A stretch of DNA of 64,000 nucleotides from Asanoa sp040676615 (GTDB lineage: Bacteria > Actinomycetota > Actinomycetes > Mycobacteriales > Micromonosporaceae). The stretch is taken from NCBI RefSeq assembly GCF_040676615.1, contig NZ_JBFAPI010000007.1:124001-188000 (forward strand). The letters are read 5' to 3'. A program made the translations under genes and the position numbers. The notes under the pieces are model-generated. The model was not told the DNA's origin. It did no database searches and worked only from the letters and a program-made list of their open reading frames with translations. Shown here in pieces: positions 18,915 through 27,609 of this stretch (position 1 is the stretch's first letter; each line of letters begins with the position of its first letter).

Positions 18915-21900
18915 TCAACGGGCGAGCGTGACCTCGACCAGCCGCTGCCAGGCCGTTTCCGCGCCTTCCCGGGTCGCCTCGGCGAATGCCGTCTCGCCGA
19001 GGTGGCTTCGTGCCGCCCGCTCGATCCGGGCCGCCTGCGGGTTGGACCGATCCGGCAGCCCCAGCACCGCCGCGCTCGCCGCGAGCACCCGCGCCGCCTG
19101 CGCGTACTCCTCGGTTCGCAGGGCCAGGTCCGCGACACCGACGAGGACGGCCGCGATCAGCGGCGCGTGCCCGGCCTCGGCCGCCGCCGCACAGGCGGCC
19201 GACCGCTCGGCCCGTGCCTCGTCGAGATCCTCGGCCAGGTAGCCGAGCAGGTCGTGCGTGACGGCCCGGACGTTGGGCCGACCCGCCTCCTCGCCGAGCA
19301 TCGACGTCGCCAGGGCGATTTGCCGGCGCGCCTCAGCGGGATCGCCGCCCCAGTGGGCAAGATCGGCCTTCGAGAACGCCAACTCGGCCAGCGCGTCCGG
19401 CCAGGTGACCCGCTCCACGCCGCGTTCCGCCTCGGCGATCGCGGCCGCGCCGGCTTCCTCGTCGCCGAGCAGCCAGTACAACCGCGCCTGGCGCGAGCGC
19501 ATCCGGATGACGTCTTCGACGGCACCGATCGGCGTGACCACCTCGATGGCCTCTTCGTAGTGCCGGCAGGCGGTCGCGAACTCACCGCGGGTGGCGATCC
19601 GGTCGGCCAGTTCGGTCAGCGCGAACGAGATCCCGAACCGTTCGCCGATCGCGCGGAACTCCGCCAGTGCCGTTTCGAGATAGCCGTCGGCCTCCCGGCC
19701 GCCGTCGCCGAGCATGACCCGCATCTTGCCGAGCTGCAGCCGGGCGAGCGCGCGTACGAACGGATCCGGGTCCTGCAGCAGTTCTTCCCACGCGGGCAGG
19801 AACGCGTCGGGCGCCTCCAGCATGCGTTCCAGCGGCACCACGAAACCCAGCAGCGGGTGGGATTTCTCGGCGCGCAGGCTCGACCGGTAGGCCTTGTGGA
19901 TCCACTCGGCCACGTGGTGCTCGTCGGACCGGCCGGAGCTCGCGAAATGCACGACGAGGGCGTACACGACGGCTCGGATGTCCTCGCTGACCTCACCGGG
20001 CGTCTCGGTGGCGGCGACGATCAGCTCCAGGCCTTCCGTCTTGCGCCCGCTGAGCCACCAGTACCAGCCGGCGGCCGCCGCGAGGCGCATCGCGCCGGTG
20101 GCCTCGCCGGCCGCCAGCGCACCCCGCATCGCGGCATTGATGTCGTCGTGCCCGGCGTCGAGCACGGCCAGCCAGTCCAGTTGCTCCGCGCGGCGCAGAT
20201 GCGGGTCCGCGGTTTCGGCCAGCTCGGTGAAATAGGCGAGATGCGCCCGCCGGGTCGGGTCGGACTCGCCGGCCTCCGCGAGCCGCTCGGCCGCGTACTC
20301 CTTGATGGTGCCGAGCATCCGGTAGCGGTCGCCGTCGGTGACCAGCAGCGATTTCTCGGCCAACGAGGTGAGCAGCTCGAGCACGTCGAGCCCGTCGCCC
20401 GCGCACACCCGTTCAGCGGCTTCCAGGCTGGCCCCGGCGGCGAAGACGGAGAGCCGGCGCAGCACCAGCCGCTCGGGATCGGTGAGCAGGTCCCAGCTCC
20501 AGTCGACGACCGCGCGCAGGGTCCGGTGGCGGGGGAGCGCGGTGCGGCTGCCGCCGGTGAGCAGCCGGAACCGGTCGTCGAGCCGGTGGGCGAGCTGCTC
20601 GAGCGACATGGTGCGGAGCCGGGCCGCGGCCAGTTCGATCGCCAGGGGCATGCCGTCGAGCGCCCGGCAGACCCGCATCAGCGTCGGTGCGTCGAGCACG
20701 AGATCCTTGCGTACGGCGGCGGCCCGGTCCCGCAACAGCTCGACCGCGGTGCCCGACGGCAGTGGCTCGACCAGCCAGAGCGCCTCGCCGGTGATGCCGA
20801 GCGGTTCCCGGCTCGTGGCCAGGATCCGCAGCCGGCGGCACTCGCCGAGCAGCCGGTGGGCCAGCGCCGCCGCCGCCTCGATCACGTGCTCGCAGTTGTC
20901 GAGGACCAGCAGCATGTCGCGGTCGCGGAGGGCGGCGACGAGCCGGTCGGCGGGGTCCGCGTTGGTCGCGTCGCCGAGCAGGGTGTCGCGCAGGCCGAGG
21001 CCGGCGAGCGTGGTCTGTGCCACGTCTCCGTCGGCGCCGATGGCCGCGAGCTCCACCAGCCAGGCGCCGTCGGGCAGGTCACCGAGCAGCGTGCGCGCGG
21101 TCTCGGTGGCCAGCCTGGTCTTCCCGGAACCGCCCGGCCCGATCAGCGTGGTGAGCCGGTGGTCGGCGACCAGTTCGCGGACCGCGGCGATGTCGGCGTC
21201 CTTGCCGACGTAGCTGGTCAGCTCGGCCCGCAGGTTGGTCCTGCGGATCTGCTCGCGGGGCGCGAGTTCGCCGCGCAGCAGCGCGACGTGCAGGGCCGAC
21301 AACTCCGGGGACGGGTCGACGCCGAGCGCGTCGGCCAGGGCTTCCCTGATGCGCTCGTAGGCCAGCAGCGCCTCGCTGCCCCGGCCGGCCGCCGCCAGGG
21401 CGCGCATCAGCGCGGCCGCGAGCCGTTCGCGCATCGGATGGGCGGCCACCAGGTCGCTCAGTTCCGTGACGAGCGCCACACCGTTGCCGGCGTCGACCTC
21501 CGCCTCGAACCGGTCCTCCAGGGCGGTCAGCCGGAGCCCTTCGAGCCGGACGACCGCTGCGGCGAACGCCCCACTGTCGTCGAGATCGACGCCCTGCATG
21601 GCCGCACCGCGCCAGAGGCCCAACGCCTCGCGAAGCAGCGCCGGGTTCCCGGCCTCGCGGGCCCGGCCGACGAGGCGTTCGAACCGCACCGCGTCGACGG
21701 ACTCGGGCTCCACCGCCAGCCGATAGCCGCCGGGCTGGGCCTCGACCGCTCCGGGCGGCAGCGCCTTGCGTAGCCGGGAGACAAGGCGCTGCAACGCATT
21801 GCCGGCGTCGGCGGGTGGCCGCTCGCCCCAGATCCAGTCGACGAGCGTCGCGTTCGGGACCGTGCGACCGGCTTCGAGCGCGAGGGCGGCCAGCAGCCCG

Positions 21901-21977
21901 CGCAGCCGCGCGCCCGGCACGTCGGCCACACGGTCGTCCGTGCGGACCTCGAACGGCCCGAGAATGGCGATCTGCAC
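18915..21977 (-). CDS. AfsR-like BTAD/NB-ARC/TPR transcriptional regulator
   Basis: A 1020-residue STAND-type regulator. Residues 1-95 are an OmpR-like DNA-binding domain (VQIAILGPFEVR, then LVDWIWGERPPADAGNALQR), 100-245 the BTAD helical domain (ALGLWRGAAM, AYERIREALAD), and 270-530 an NTPase with Walker A GPGGSGKTRLATE and the aspartate in LLVLDNCEHV. The C-terminal 450 residues are helical repeats (TPR-like). Such proteins couple ATP binding and a signal to activation of secondary metabolism or stress genes. The start is GTG 21977 with AGGA seven bases ahead. It is divergent from the histidine kinase 100 bases away. Confidence 0.9.
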   Translation of the reverse strand: MQIAILGPFEVRTDDRVADVPGARLRGLLAALALEAGRTVPNATLVDWIWGERPPADAGNALQRLVSRLRKALPPGAVEAQPGGYRLAVEPESVDAVRFERLVGRAREAGNPALLREALGLWRGAAMQGVDLDDSGAFAAAVVRLEGLRLTALEDRFEAEVDAGNGVALVTELSDLVAAHPMRERLAAALMRALAAAGRGSEALLAYERIREALADALGVDPSPELSALHVALLRGELAPREQIRRTNLRAELTSYVGKDADIAAVRELVADHRLTTLIGPGGSGKTRLATETARTLLGDLPDGAWLVELAAIGADGDVAQTTLAGLGLRDTLLGDATNADPADRLVAALRDRDMLLVLDNCEHVIEAAAALAHRLLGECRRLRILATSREPLGITGEALWLVEPLPSGTAVELLRDRAAAVRKDLVLDAPTLMRVCRALDGMPLAIELAAARLRTMSLEQLAHRLDDRFRLLTGGSRTALPRHRTLRAVVDWSWDLLTDPERLVLRRLSVFAAGASLEAAERVCAGDGLDVLELLTSLAEKSLLVTDGDRYRMLGTIKEYAAERLAEAGESDPTRRAHLAYFTELAETADPHLRRAEQLDWLAVLDAGHDDINAAMRGALAAGEATGAMRLAAAAGWYWWLSGRKTEGLELIVAATETPGEVSEDIRAVVYALVVHFASSGRSDEHHVAEWIHKAYRSSLRAEKSHPLLGFVVPLERMLEAPDAFLPAWEELLQDPDPFVRALARLQLGKMRVMLGDGGREADGYLETALAEFRAIGERFGISFALTELADRIATRGEFATACRHYEEAIEVVTPIGAVEDVIRMRSRQARLYWLLGDEEAGAAAIAEAERGVERVTWPDALAELAFSKADLAHWGGDPAEARRQIALATSMLGEEAGRPNVRAVTHDLLGYLAEDLDEARAERSAACAAAAEAGHAPLIAAVLVGVADLALRTEEYAQAARVLAASAAVLGLPDRSNPQAARIERAARSHLGETAFAEATREGAETAWQRLVEVTLAR

Positions 21978-22027
21978 CCATAGATCCTGCCATGGCTGGC
22001 CATTCGGGCCCCTGGCGCGTCGCGCCC

Positions 22028-22043
22028 TCCCCCGGCCGGGGGA
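22028..22043. promoter_or_regulatory. Palindrome TCCCCCG-GC-CGGGGGA before the kinase gene
   Basis: A perfect 16-bp palindrome in the gap between the BTAD regulator and the histidine kinase, 34 bases before the kinase start. The same arms, TCCCCCG and CGGGGGA around two bases, recur at 23991-24006 in front of the penicillin-binding protein. It is a good candidate for the binding site of the encoded response regulator. Confidence 0.5.
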
Positions 22044-22077
22044 TTCGGTCGCAGGATTCCTCCGCATAATCGGGCGG

Positions 22078-23310
22078 GTGGGCAGGCTACGCGGCGTCGT
22101 CGGCGGCGGGAGCGTGATCGGTCGTACCCTCGCCTGGCAGTCGATTCTGATCGCGGTCGTCTGCATGGCGGTCGACGGCGCGAGCGCGGCGATGCACGGC
22201 CTGCCGCTGCACACCCCCGTCGGTGCGCTGCTGGCCGTTCTGGTGGTGCTGGTCGACGCGGCCCTGGCGCTGCCGGTCCGGCTGTCCGGCTGGGTGGCAG
22301 CGACGCACGCGGTGGCCGTGGTCGTCATCGCCGTTGTGGTGCGTGTCACGGTCAACCTGCACGGCACCGGCGGCCGCGCGGTGTCGGTCGGCGAGAGCCA
22401 CGTCGGCGCCCTGATCGCCGGATACCGGGTCGGTGCCTGGCTGCGCCGCTGGCCCTCGCTGCTGTCCCTGGGTGTGCTGGTCGCCGGCATGGCCGTCAGC
22501 CGCTGCTTCAGCCCCGACGCCGACGTGCTGTCGATCGTCATGGTGGCGGCCACCAACGCGGTGCTGCCTTGGCTGGTCGGCCGCTACACGACGGGCCGGC
22601 GGGCCTACATCGACGAGTTGTCGCACCGCCGGGAGAACGAGCAGCGGGACGCCGACGCCGCGGTCGCGGCGGCCGTCACCCGGGAACGCAGCGCCATCGC
22701 CCGCGACCTGCACGACGTGATCTCCCACCACGTCAGCGCGATCGGCATGCACGCCGGCGCGGCCCGCCTCGGGCTGACCGCGCGCGGCGCCGGTGACCCG
22801 GTCACGGGCTCGCTGTCGGCCGTCGAGGCGGCCAGCCGGGCCGCGATGGTCGACCTGCGCAAGCTGCTGGACGTGCTGCACGGCAACTCCGACAGCGCGA
22901 ACCAGCCGGGGCTGGCGAACCTCGACGAACTGGTCACCGGCGTACGCCCGACCGGTCCCGCGGTGCGGTTGACCGTGCACGGTGGGTCACGACCGCTGCC
23001 CGGTTCGCTGGACGTCGCGCTCTACCGGGTCGCGCAGGAGATGCTCACCAACGCGCTGCGGCACGGCGACGGCAGCACCGTCGACCTGGAGATCCGCTAC
23101 CGTGACGACGCGGTCACGCTGGCCGCCCGCAACGGCATCGGGCGGCGCGCGCCGGTCGTGGCGCTGACCGGCGACGGACGCGGGCTGGCCGGCATCCGCA
23201 CTCGGGCGGCGATGTTCGACGGCAGCGTCAACTACGGGCCGGACGACTCCCGCACGCGGTGGGAGACAAGTGTCACGGTGTCGACCCGCGCACTGGAAGA
23301 GGCCTCGTGA
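22078..23310 (+). CDS. DesK-type sensor histidine kinase
   Basis: A 410-residue membrane kinase. Residues about 10-165 hold five to six hydrophobic segments (LLAVLVVLVDAALALPVRL, AVAVVVIAVVVRVTVNL). The phosphoacceptor is His in ERSAIARDLHDVISHHVSAI (HisKA_3 type), and the ATPase domain has EMLTNALRHGDG for the N-box and DGRGLAGIRTRAAMFDG for the G-box. There is no large sensor domain, so it probably feels membrane or cell-wall state. GTG 22078 is nine bases after a CATAAT -10-like box, suggesting a leaderless mRNA. It overlaps the regulator gene by four bases. Confidence 0.9.
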   Translation: MGRLRGVVGGGSVIGRTLAWQSILIAVVCMAVDGASAAMHGLPLHTPVGALLAVLVVLVDAALALPVRLSGWVAATHAVAVVVIAVVVRVTVNLHGTGGRAVSVGESHVGALIAGYRVGAWLRRWPSLLSLGVLVAGMAVSRCFSPDADVLSIVMVAATNAVLPWLVGRYTTGRRAYIDELSHRRENEQRDADAAVAAAVTRERSAIARDLHDVISHHVSAIGMHAGAARLGLTARGAGDPVTGSLSAVEAASRAAMVDLRKLLDVLHGNSDSANQPGLANLDELVTGVRPTGPAVRLTVHGGSRPLPGSLDVALYRVAQEMLTNALRHGDGSTVDLEIRYRDDAVTLAARNGIGRRAPVVALTGDGRGLAGIRTRAAMFDGSVNYGPDDSRTRWETSVTVSTRALEEAS

Positions 23311-23981
23311 CGCTGCGCATCCTGCTCGCCGACGACCACGCGATGTTCCGCTCCGGGTTGCGGGCCGTCCTGGAAACCCAGCCGGACCTGGAATGCGTCG
23401 CCGAGGTCGAGGACGGGCGGGCCGCGGTCGCCGAGACCGCCCGGCTGCTTCCCGACCTGGCCATCCTCGACGTGCGGATGCCCAAGCAGGACGGCCTCGC
23501 GGCCGCGGAGACGATCCTGGCCCAGCCGGGCAACACCACCCGCGTGCTCATGCTGACCACCTATGACAGCGACGAGTACGTGTATCGCGCGCTGAGCGCC
23601 GGCGTCAGCGGTTTCCTGCTCAAGAGCCTGCCGCCGGAGGAGATGGTCAGCGCGATCCGGGTCGCCGCCCGTGGCGACGCGGTGGTGGACCCGTCGGTCA
23701 CCCGCCGGCTGGCCGCCCGGTTCGCCGCGGCCCTGGCGCCGGCGGCCCGCAACCCTGATGTAGCACCGGGTATCGACCGGTTGACGGCGCGTGAACGGGA
23801 GGTGCTGCTGCTGGTTGCCGCCGGACACACCAACGCCGAGATCGGGGCCAGGCTCTTCGTCGGCGACGAGACCGTGAAGACGCATGTGTCTCGGATCTTG
23901 GCTAAACTCGGCCTTCGCGACCGGGTGCACGCCGCACTGTATGCGTACCGATACGGATTGGCCCGCCCGGACGGCGACTGA
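23307..23981 (+). CDS. NarL/LuxR-type response regulator
   Basis: A 224-residue response regulator whose GTG overlaps the kinase stop (GTGA), so the two proteins are co-made. Receiver domain: LLADDHAMFR gives the acidic pair, DLAILDVRMP holds the phospho-Asp, and LLKSLPPEE has the conserved Lys. DNA-binding domain: LTAREREVLLLVAAGHTNAEIG with VKTHVSRILAKLGLRDR. Expected targets are its own operon and the penicillin-binding protein gene next door, since both have the same palindrome upstream. Confidence 0.93.
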   Translation: MTLRILLADDHAMFRSGLRAVLETQPDLECVAEVEDGRAAVAETARLLPDLAILDVRMPKQDGLAAAETILAQPGNTTRVLMLTTYDSDEYVYRALSAGVSGFLLKSLPPEEMVSAIRVAARGDAVVDPSVTRRLAARFAAALAPAARNPDVAPGIDRLTAREREVLLLVAAGHTNAEIGARLFVGDETVKTHVSRILAKLGLRDRVHAALYAYRYGLARPDGD

Positions 23982-23990
23982 CCGGCGGTG

Positions 23991-24030
23991 TCCCCCGTGC
24001 GGGGGAGGCGTCATCCCCGCCCGGGGTGAC
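23991..24030. promoter_or_regulatory. Twin palindromes before the penicillin-binding protein gene
   Basis: Two adjacent symmetric elements: TCCCCCG-TG-CGGGGGA at 23991-24006, matching the site at 22028, and GTCATCCCCG-CC-CGGGGTGAC at 24010-24030 (one unpaired T). They lie between the response regulator stop (23981) and the next start (24104). They may be operators, a terminator for the two-component operon, or both. Confidence 0.5.
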
Positions 24031-24103
24031 GAGATCGGCTGGCACGCTTCCTAGCGTCGAGGCCGATCCCCGTTCCGCCCCGACCCAGAGGGAACTTTCC
24101 ATA

Positions 24104-26956
24104 ATGGACAGAAACACCGCCCCGGACGACGAGCATCGGCGTTCTGGTCAGGATTCCGGCCGGCGTGGCACTGGGGCAGCGGCGTCGAGCGGCCGCGCTT
24201 CGGTGGGCAGCGCGCGAGTGCCGTCTTCGCCGGGCTCCGCGCCCGTCGGCCGTTCGCCGGCGGGCTCGGCGCCGGTTGGCCGTCCCCCGGCGGGCTCGGC
24301 GTCCGTCGGTCGCCCGCCGGCGGGCTCGGCGTCCGTGGGTCGTCCCCCGGTGGGCTCGGCGTCGGTGGGGCCGGCTGCTGGTTCGGCTTCCGTCGGGTCC
24401 GCGTCCGTGGGCTCGGCCTCGCCGGGGTCCGCCTCTGTGGGCTCCGCGTCCGTCGGTTCGGCACCGATTGGCTCCGCTTCGGTGGGCTCGGCGTCCGTCG
24501 GGTCGCCTGCTGGTTCGGGTGCGGTCGGGTCGGCTGCCGCTTCGGGTGCTGTCGGGTCGGCTCGGGTCGGGCGGGCCACGGTGCCGGCACCTGGTGCGGG
24601 CGGCGGTGCCGCCGGTCATGCCCCGGTCGGGCGGGCGGTGGTCTCGCCGGTCTCGCCGGGCGGGCCCAACGGCCCGGGAGGCCCAGGTGGCCCGACCGGT
24701 CCGCGGGGGCGGGGCGGCAAGGGTGGCAACGGCGACGACCCGAGGGCGCTGGCCAAGGCCAAGCGGCGCAAGCGGATCAACTGGATCGTCATTCCGATCG
24801 CGGTCTTCGTCCTGCTCGCCGGCCTCGGCGTGGTCACGTTCACCTGGTACTCGACGAAGGTGCCGACGCCGGAGAGCATCATCCCGCCCTCGGCCACCAC
24901 CATCCTGGCCAAGGACAACTCGGTCATCGCCAAGCTCGGCTCGGCCAACCGAGAGCTCGTCGCGGCCAACAAGATCCCCGACTTCCTGCAGAAAGAGGTC
25001 GCCTCGGCGGAAGACCGCGGGTTCTTCTCCCGCGACGGCGGCGTCGACTATGCCGGCATCGTGCGCGCGGCGCTCAACAACGCGACCGGCGGCGACAAGC
25101 AGGGCGCCTCGACGATCACGCAGCAATACGCCCGCAAGGCCTACGACGGCCAGCAGGCCTACGGCAACCTGACCGCCGACAGTTACGGCCGGAAGGTCAA
25201 GGAAGCGGTGCTGGCCTCGAAGCTGGCCAAGGAGTTCGACGCGACGACGATCATGTCGCGCTACCTCAACATCATCTACTTCGGTCGCGGCGCGTGGGGC
25301 ATCCAGGCGGCGGCGCGGGCCTACTTCGGTAAAGACGTCGACAAGCTCAACGTGGCCGAGGGCGCCGTGCTCGCCGGTGTGATCAAGCAGCCCGACCCGG
25401 ACGCGGTCACCGGTCACAAGGGCTTCGACCCGGCCATCAACCTCAAGGACGCCACCGACCGGTGGAACTACGTGCTCGACGGGATGGTGGAGCAGGGCTG
25501 GCTCACGCCGGCGGACCGGCCGACGGCCTACCCGGCGTTCAAGAAGCCCGACGACAAGGCCTGCACCATCGACTGTGGCATCAACACCCCGCAGGGCAAC
25601 GTCGTCAACTACGTCAAGGAGGAGATGGCTGACATGAAGCTCTGCGACTTGACGAAGAACCCGGCCTCCGGCAAGCAGAGCTGCTCCGAGGCGCTGCAGA
25701 ACGGCGGCTACCGGATCAAGACCACCATCGACCCGAAGATGCAGGCGGCCGCGGTGGCGGTGGCACAGCGCGCGAAGAAGGGCTCGGTCATCAACGGCCA
25801 GCCGGCCAACCTGCAGGCCGCGGTCGTCGCGATCGAGCCGAAGACGGGGCGCGTGCTGGCCTACTACGGCGGTGACAACGGCACCGGCACCGACTATGCC
25901 GGCAAGAACGTGGACGCCGCGGGAAACATCACCGGTGGCCACCCGCCGGGCTCGACCTTCAAGGTCTACACACTTGCCGCCGGCCTGAACGCCGGTGTCT
26001 CGCTGGACTCGCACTGGAAGGGCAAGCCCTTCACCATCGAAGGCACCGAGATCCACGTGCAGAACGCCGGCCGTGACCCTGGCAACAACGTCTCGTTGCG
26101 AACCGCGACGCTGCAGTCCTACAACGTGCCGTTCTACTACATGACCATGAAGATCGGCACCGACAAGGTCATCGACATGGCACACCGGGCCGGCATCTCC
26201 ACGATGTGGGCCACCGACCATCAGGAAGCGGTCAACCTCGCGTCAAAACCCGCGTCGGAGCTCACCCCTTCGCCGTTCTTCAGCGGCATCACCGGCTACG
26301 GCCAGTACCCGATCACGGTGATCGACCACGCCAACGGGGTGGCGACGATGGCCGACCGGGGCATCTACAACAAGGCACACTTCGTGACCTCGGTCTCGCA
26401 GAACCAGCAGGGTCAGTGGGTGACCGTCGGCGGCGAGAAGCTCGACCCGAGGCAGACCATCAGCCAGGAGGTCGCCGACAACGTCGGCCTGGTGCTGCGC
26501 GACTATCCGGAGGTGGCGCACCACGTGCTCGCCGACGGCCGGCCGGCGGCCGAGAAGACCGGCACCTGGGAGCTCAACTCCAAGAGCTCCGACAACGGCG
26601 ACGCGTGGATGGTCGGCTACACCCCGCAGCTGGCCACCGCGGTCTGGGTCGGCAACAAGGGCGACGCGAAGGCGCTGCTGACGAAGGACGGCACCAAGAT
26701 CAGCGGTTCCGGCCTGCCGGGCGAGATCTTCGAGCGGTTCATGAACAAGGCCCTGGACGGCAAACCGAAGGAACCGTTCCCCTCGGGCGTCCAGAAGATC
26801 GGCGATCCGAACGCCGGCAACGGCGAGACCCCGCCCCCGCCGCCGCCGGTCATCCCCGGCCAGCAGCCCACCTGCACCGACCCCAACGACCTGCTGTGCG
26901 TGCTCCAGGGCCAGAACCAGGGCCAGAACCAAGGTCACGGCCAGGGCCACAACTAG
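24104..26956 (+). CDS. Bifunctional class A penicillin-binding protein
   Basis: A 950-residue peptidoglycan synthase. The first 225 residues are cytoplasmic and repetitive (GSASVG-like units, then Gly/Pro-rich). One membrane helix follows at about 226-250 (WIVIPIAVFVLLAGLGVV). Next come the glycosyltransferase domain, with catalytic Glu303 in SAEDRGFF and the QGASTITQQYARK motif, and the transpeptidase domain, with Ser617 of STFK, SYN in LQSYNVPF and Lys818 of KTG. The tail is Pro-rich and ends in GQNQGQNQGHGQGH. AGAGGGA lies 11 bases before ATG 24104. The palindromes upstream suggest control by the neighbouring two-component system. Confidence 0.93.
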   Translation: MDRNTAPDDEHRRSGQDSGRRGTGAAASSGRASVGSARVPSSPGSAPVGRSPAGSAPVGRPPAGSASVGRPPAGSASVGRPPVGSASVGPAAGSASVGSASVGSASPGSASVGSASVGSAPIGSASVGSASVGSPAGSGAVGSAAASGAVGSARVGRATVPAPGAGGGAAGHAPVGRAVVSPVSPGGPNGPGGPGGPTGPRGRGGKGGNGDDPRALAKAKRRKRINWIVIPIAVFVLLAGLGVVTFTWYSTKVPTPESIIPPSATTILAKDNSVIAKLGSANRELVAANKIPDFLQKEVASAEDRGFFSRDGGVDYAGIVRAALNNATGGDKQGASTITQQYARKAYDGQQAYGNLTADSYGRKVKEAVLASKLAKEFDATTIMSRYLNIIYFGRGAWGIQAAARAYFGKDVDKLNVAEGAVLAGVIKQPDPDAVTGHKGFDPAINLKDATDRWNYVLDGMVEQGWLTPADRPTAYPAFKKPDDKACTIDCGINTPQGNVVNYVKEEMADMKLCDLTKNPASGKQSCSEALQNGGYRIKTTIDPKMQAAAVAVAQRAKKGSVINGQPANLQAAVVAIEPKTGRVLAYYGGDNGTGTDYAGKNVDAAGNITGGHPPGSTFKVYTLAAGLNAGVSLDSHWKGKPFTIEGTEIHVQNAGRDPGNNVSLRTATLQSYNVPFYYMTMKIGTDKVIDMAHRAGISTMWATDHQEAVNLASKPASELTPSPFFSGITGYGQYPITVIDHANGVATMADRGIYNKAHFVTSVSQNQQGQWVTVGGEKLDPRQTISQEVADNVGLVLRDYPEVAHHVLADGRPAAEKTGTWELNSKSSDNGDAWMVGYTPQLATAVWVGNKGDAKALLTKDGTKISGSGLPGEIFERFMNKALDGKPKEPFPSGVQKIGDPNAGNGETPPPPPPVIPGQQPTCTDPNDLLCVLQGQNQGQNQGHGQGHN
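24235..24590 (+). repeat. Tandem repeats coding GSA-S/P-VG units
   Basis: The DNA repeats imperfect units such as GGCTCGGCGTCCGTCGG, giving residues about 44-162 of the penicillin-binding protein as GSAPVGRPPA, GSASVGRPPA, then runs of GSASVG. The units differ mostly by synonymous changes, a sign of older duplication kept for its protein sequence. The stretch is predicted disordered and lies on the cytoplasmic side. Confidence 0.8.
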
Positions 26957-27291
26957 CGCGACCGTTCCAGCCTCCTCCGCCGGCACCGACGTCGTCGGCG
27001 AGGGCACTCGCCCTACCGACGGAGGAGGCTCGTGATGGGCATGATCGTGCTTGACGCGGCCGGAAGAGCCGATGGGCGACGGCGGCGAGGCGTCGTAGGC
27101 CTGGATGGCGTCGGACGACGACCTCCGCCGGTCGATGGACGCGTCCTTCGCTGTTCGGCGGGGAGCGCGCCGAGCTGACCCAGAAAAACCACTGTGGACG
27201 CGCACCTGCTGGCGATGACCGAACACCAGGTCACCGACCAGTTGCGCGACGAGGGCGAGACGGTGCACGTCCGCGGCGAAGACGGGGTGAA
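26957..27291. other. Gap of 335 bases with a structured repeat and a coding remnant
   Basis: Apart from the inverted repeat at 26969-27030, one plus-strand frame at about 27190-27315 reads like coding sequence (VDAHLLAMTEHQVTDQLRDE, then TVHVRGEDG) but has no start, ribosome site or room for a full domain. It looks like the relic of a lost gene. I see no other feature. Confidence 0.35.
26969..27030. terminator. Large inverted repeat with two inner hairpins
   Basis: Outer arms AGCCTCCTCCG (26969-26979) and CGGAGGAGGCT (27020-27030) pair over 11 bp. The 40-base interior can fold into CCGAC-GTC-GTCGG (26986-26998) or GGCGAG-GGCA-CTCGCC (26997-27012), which share two bases and so exclude each other as complete stems. 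It starts 12 bases after the penicillin-binding protein stop, so a terminator is the simplest role. Confidence 0.6.
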
Positions 27292-27609
27292 TCAGACGTC
27301 CGGGTCGGCGGGATAGGGCGCTCGGGCGGCCGCGGCGATCCGCTCCAGCGCGGCGGCATGGGCCGCGAAGGCGGTGCGGCCGCGCGGGGTGAGGCGGGCA
27401 AGGGTTCGCCGCGCACCCCCGCCGGGCCGCTTGCGGATCTCGACGTAGCCTTCGGCCGCGAGCGCCGACAACTGCTTCGAGAGGGCAGAGTCGCTCGTGC
27501 CGACCGCGTCGCGGATGAAACCGAACTCGCTCCAGCTCGCCGGGGCCAACAGGGCGACGACCGTCAATCGCGCGGGTACGTGCAGGAACTCGTCGAAGTC
27601 GCCGTCCAT
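27292..27609 (-). CDS. Winged-helix transcriptional regulator (MarR-like, HTH_27 type)
   Basis: A 105-residue single-domain regulator. Residues 1-90 form a winged helix: VPARLTVVALLAPASW, then SDSALSKQLSALAAEGYVEIRK and the wing GGGARRTLARLTPRG. This is the short transcriptional-regulator type found next to small membrane proteins. Its ATG shares one base with the stop of the membrane protein gene before it (TGATG), so the two are translationally coupled. A perfect 13-bp inverted repeat upstream of the pair is the likely operator for self-control. Confidence 0.85.
   Translation of the reverse strand: MDGDFDEFLHVPARLTVVALLAPASWSEFGFIRDAVGTSDSALSKQLSALAAEGYVEIRKRPGGGARRTLARLTPRGRTAFAAHAAALERIAAAARAPYPADPDV

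Noticed and set aside
18783..21773. Long plus-strand open frame of almost 1000 codons opposite the BTAD regulator
   Set aside because: Antisense shadow of a confirmed multidomain gene; no family pattern and no ribosome site.
24148..24579. Minus-strand frame rich in DAEPTEAEP units
   Set aside because: Antisense reading of the penicillin-binding protein repeats.
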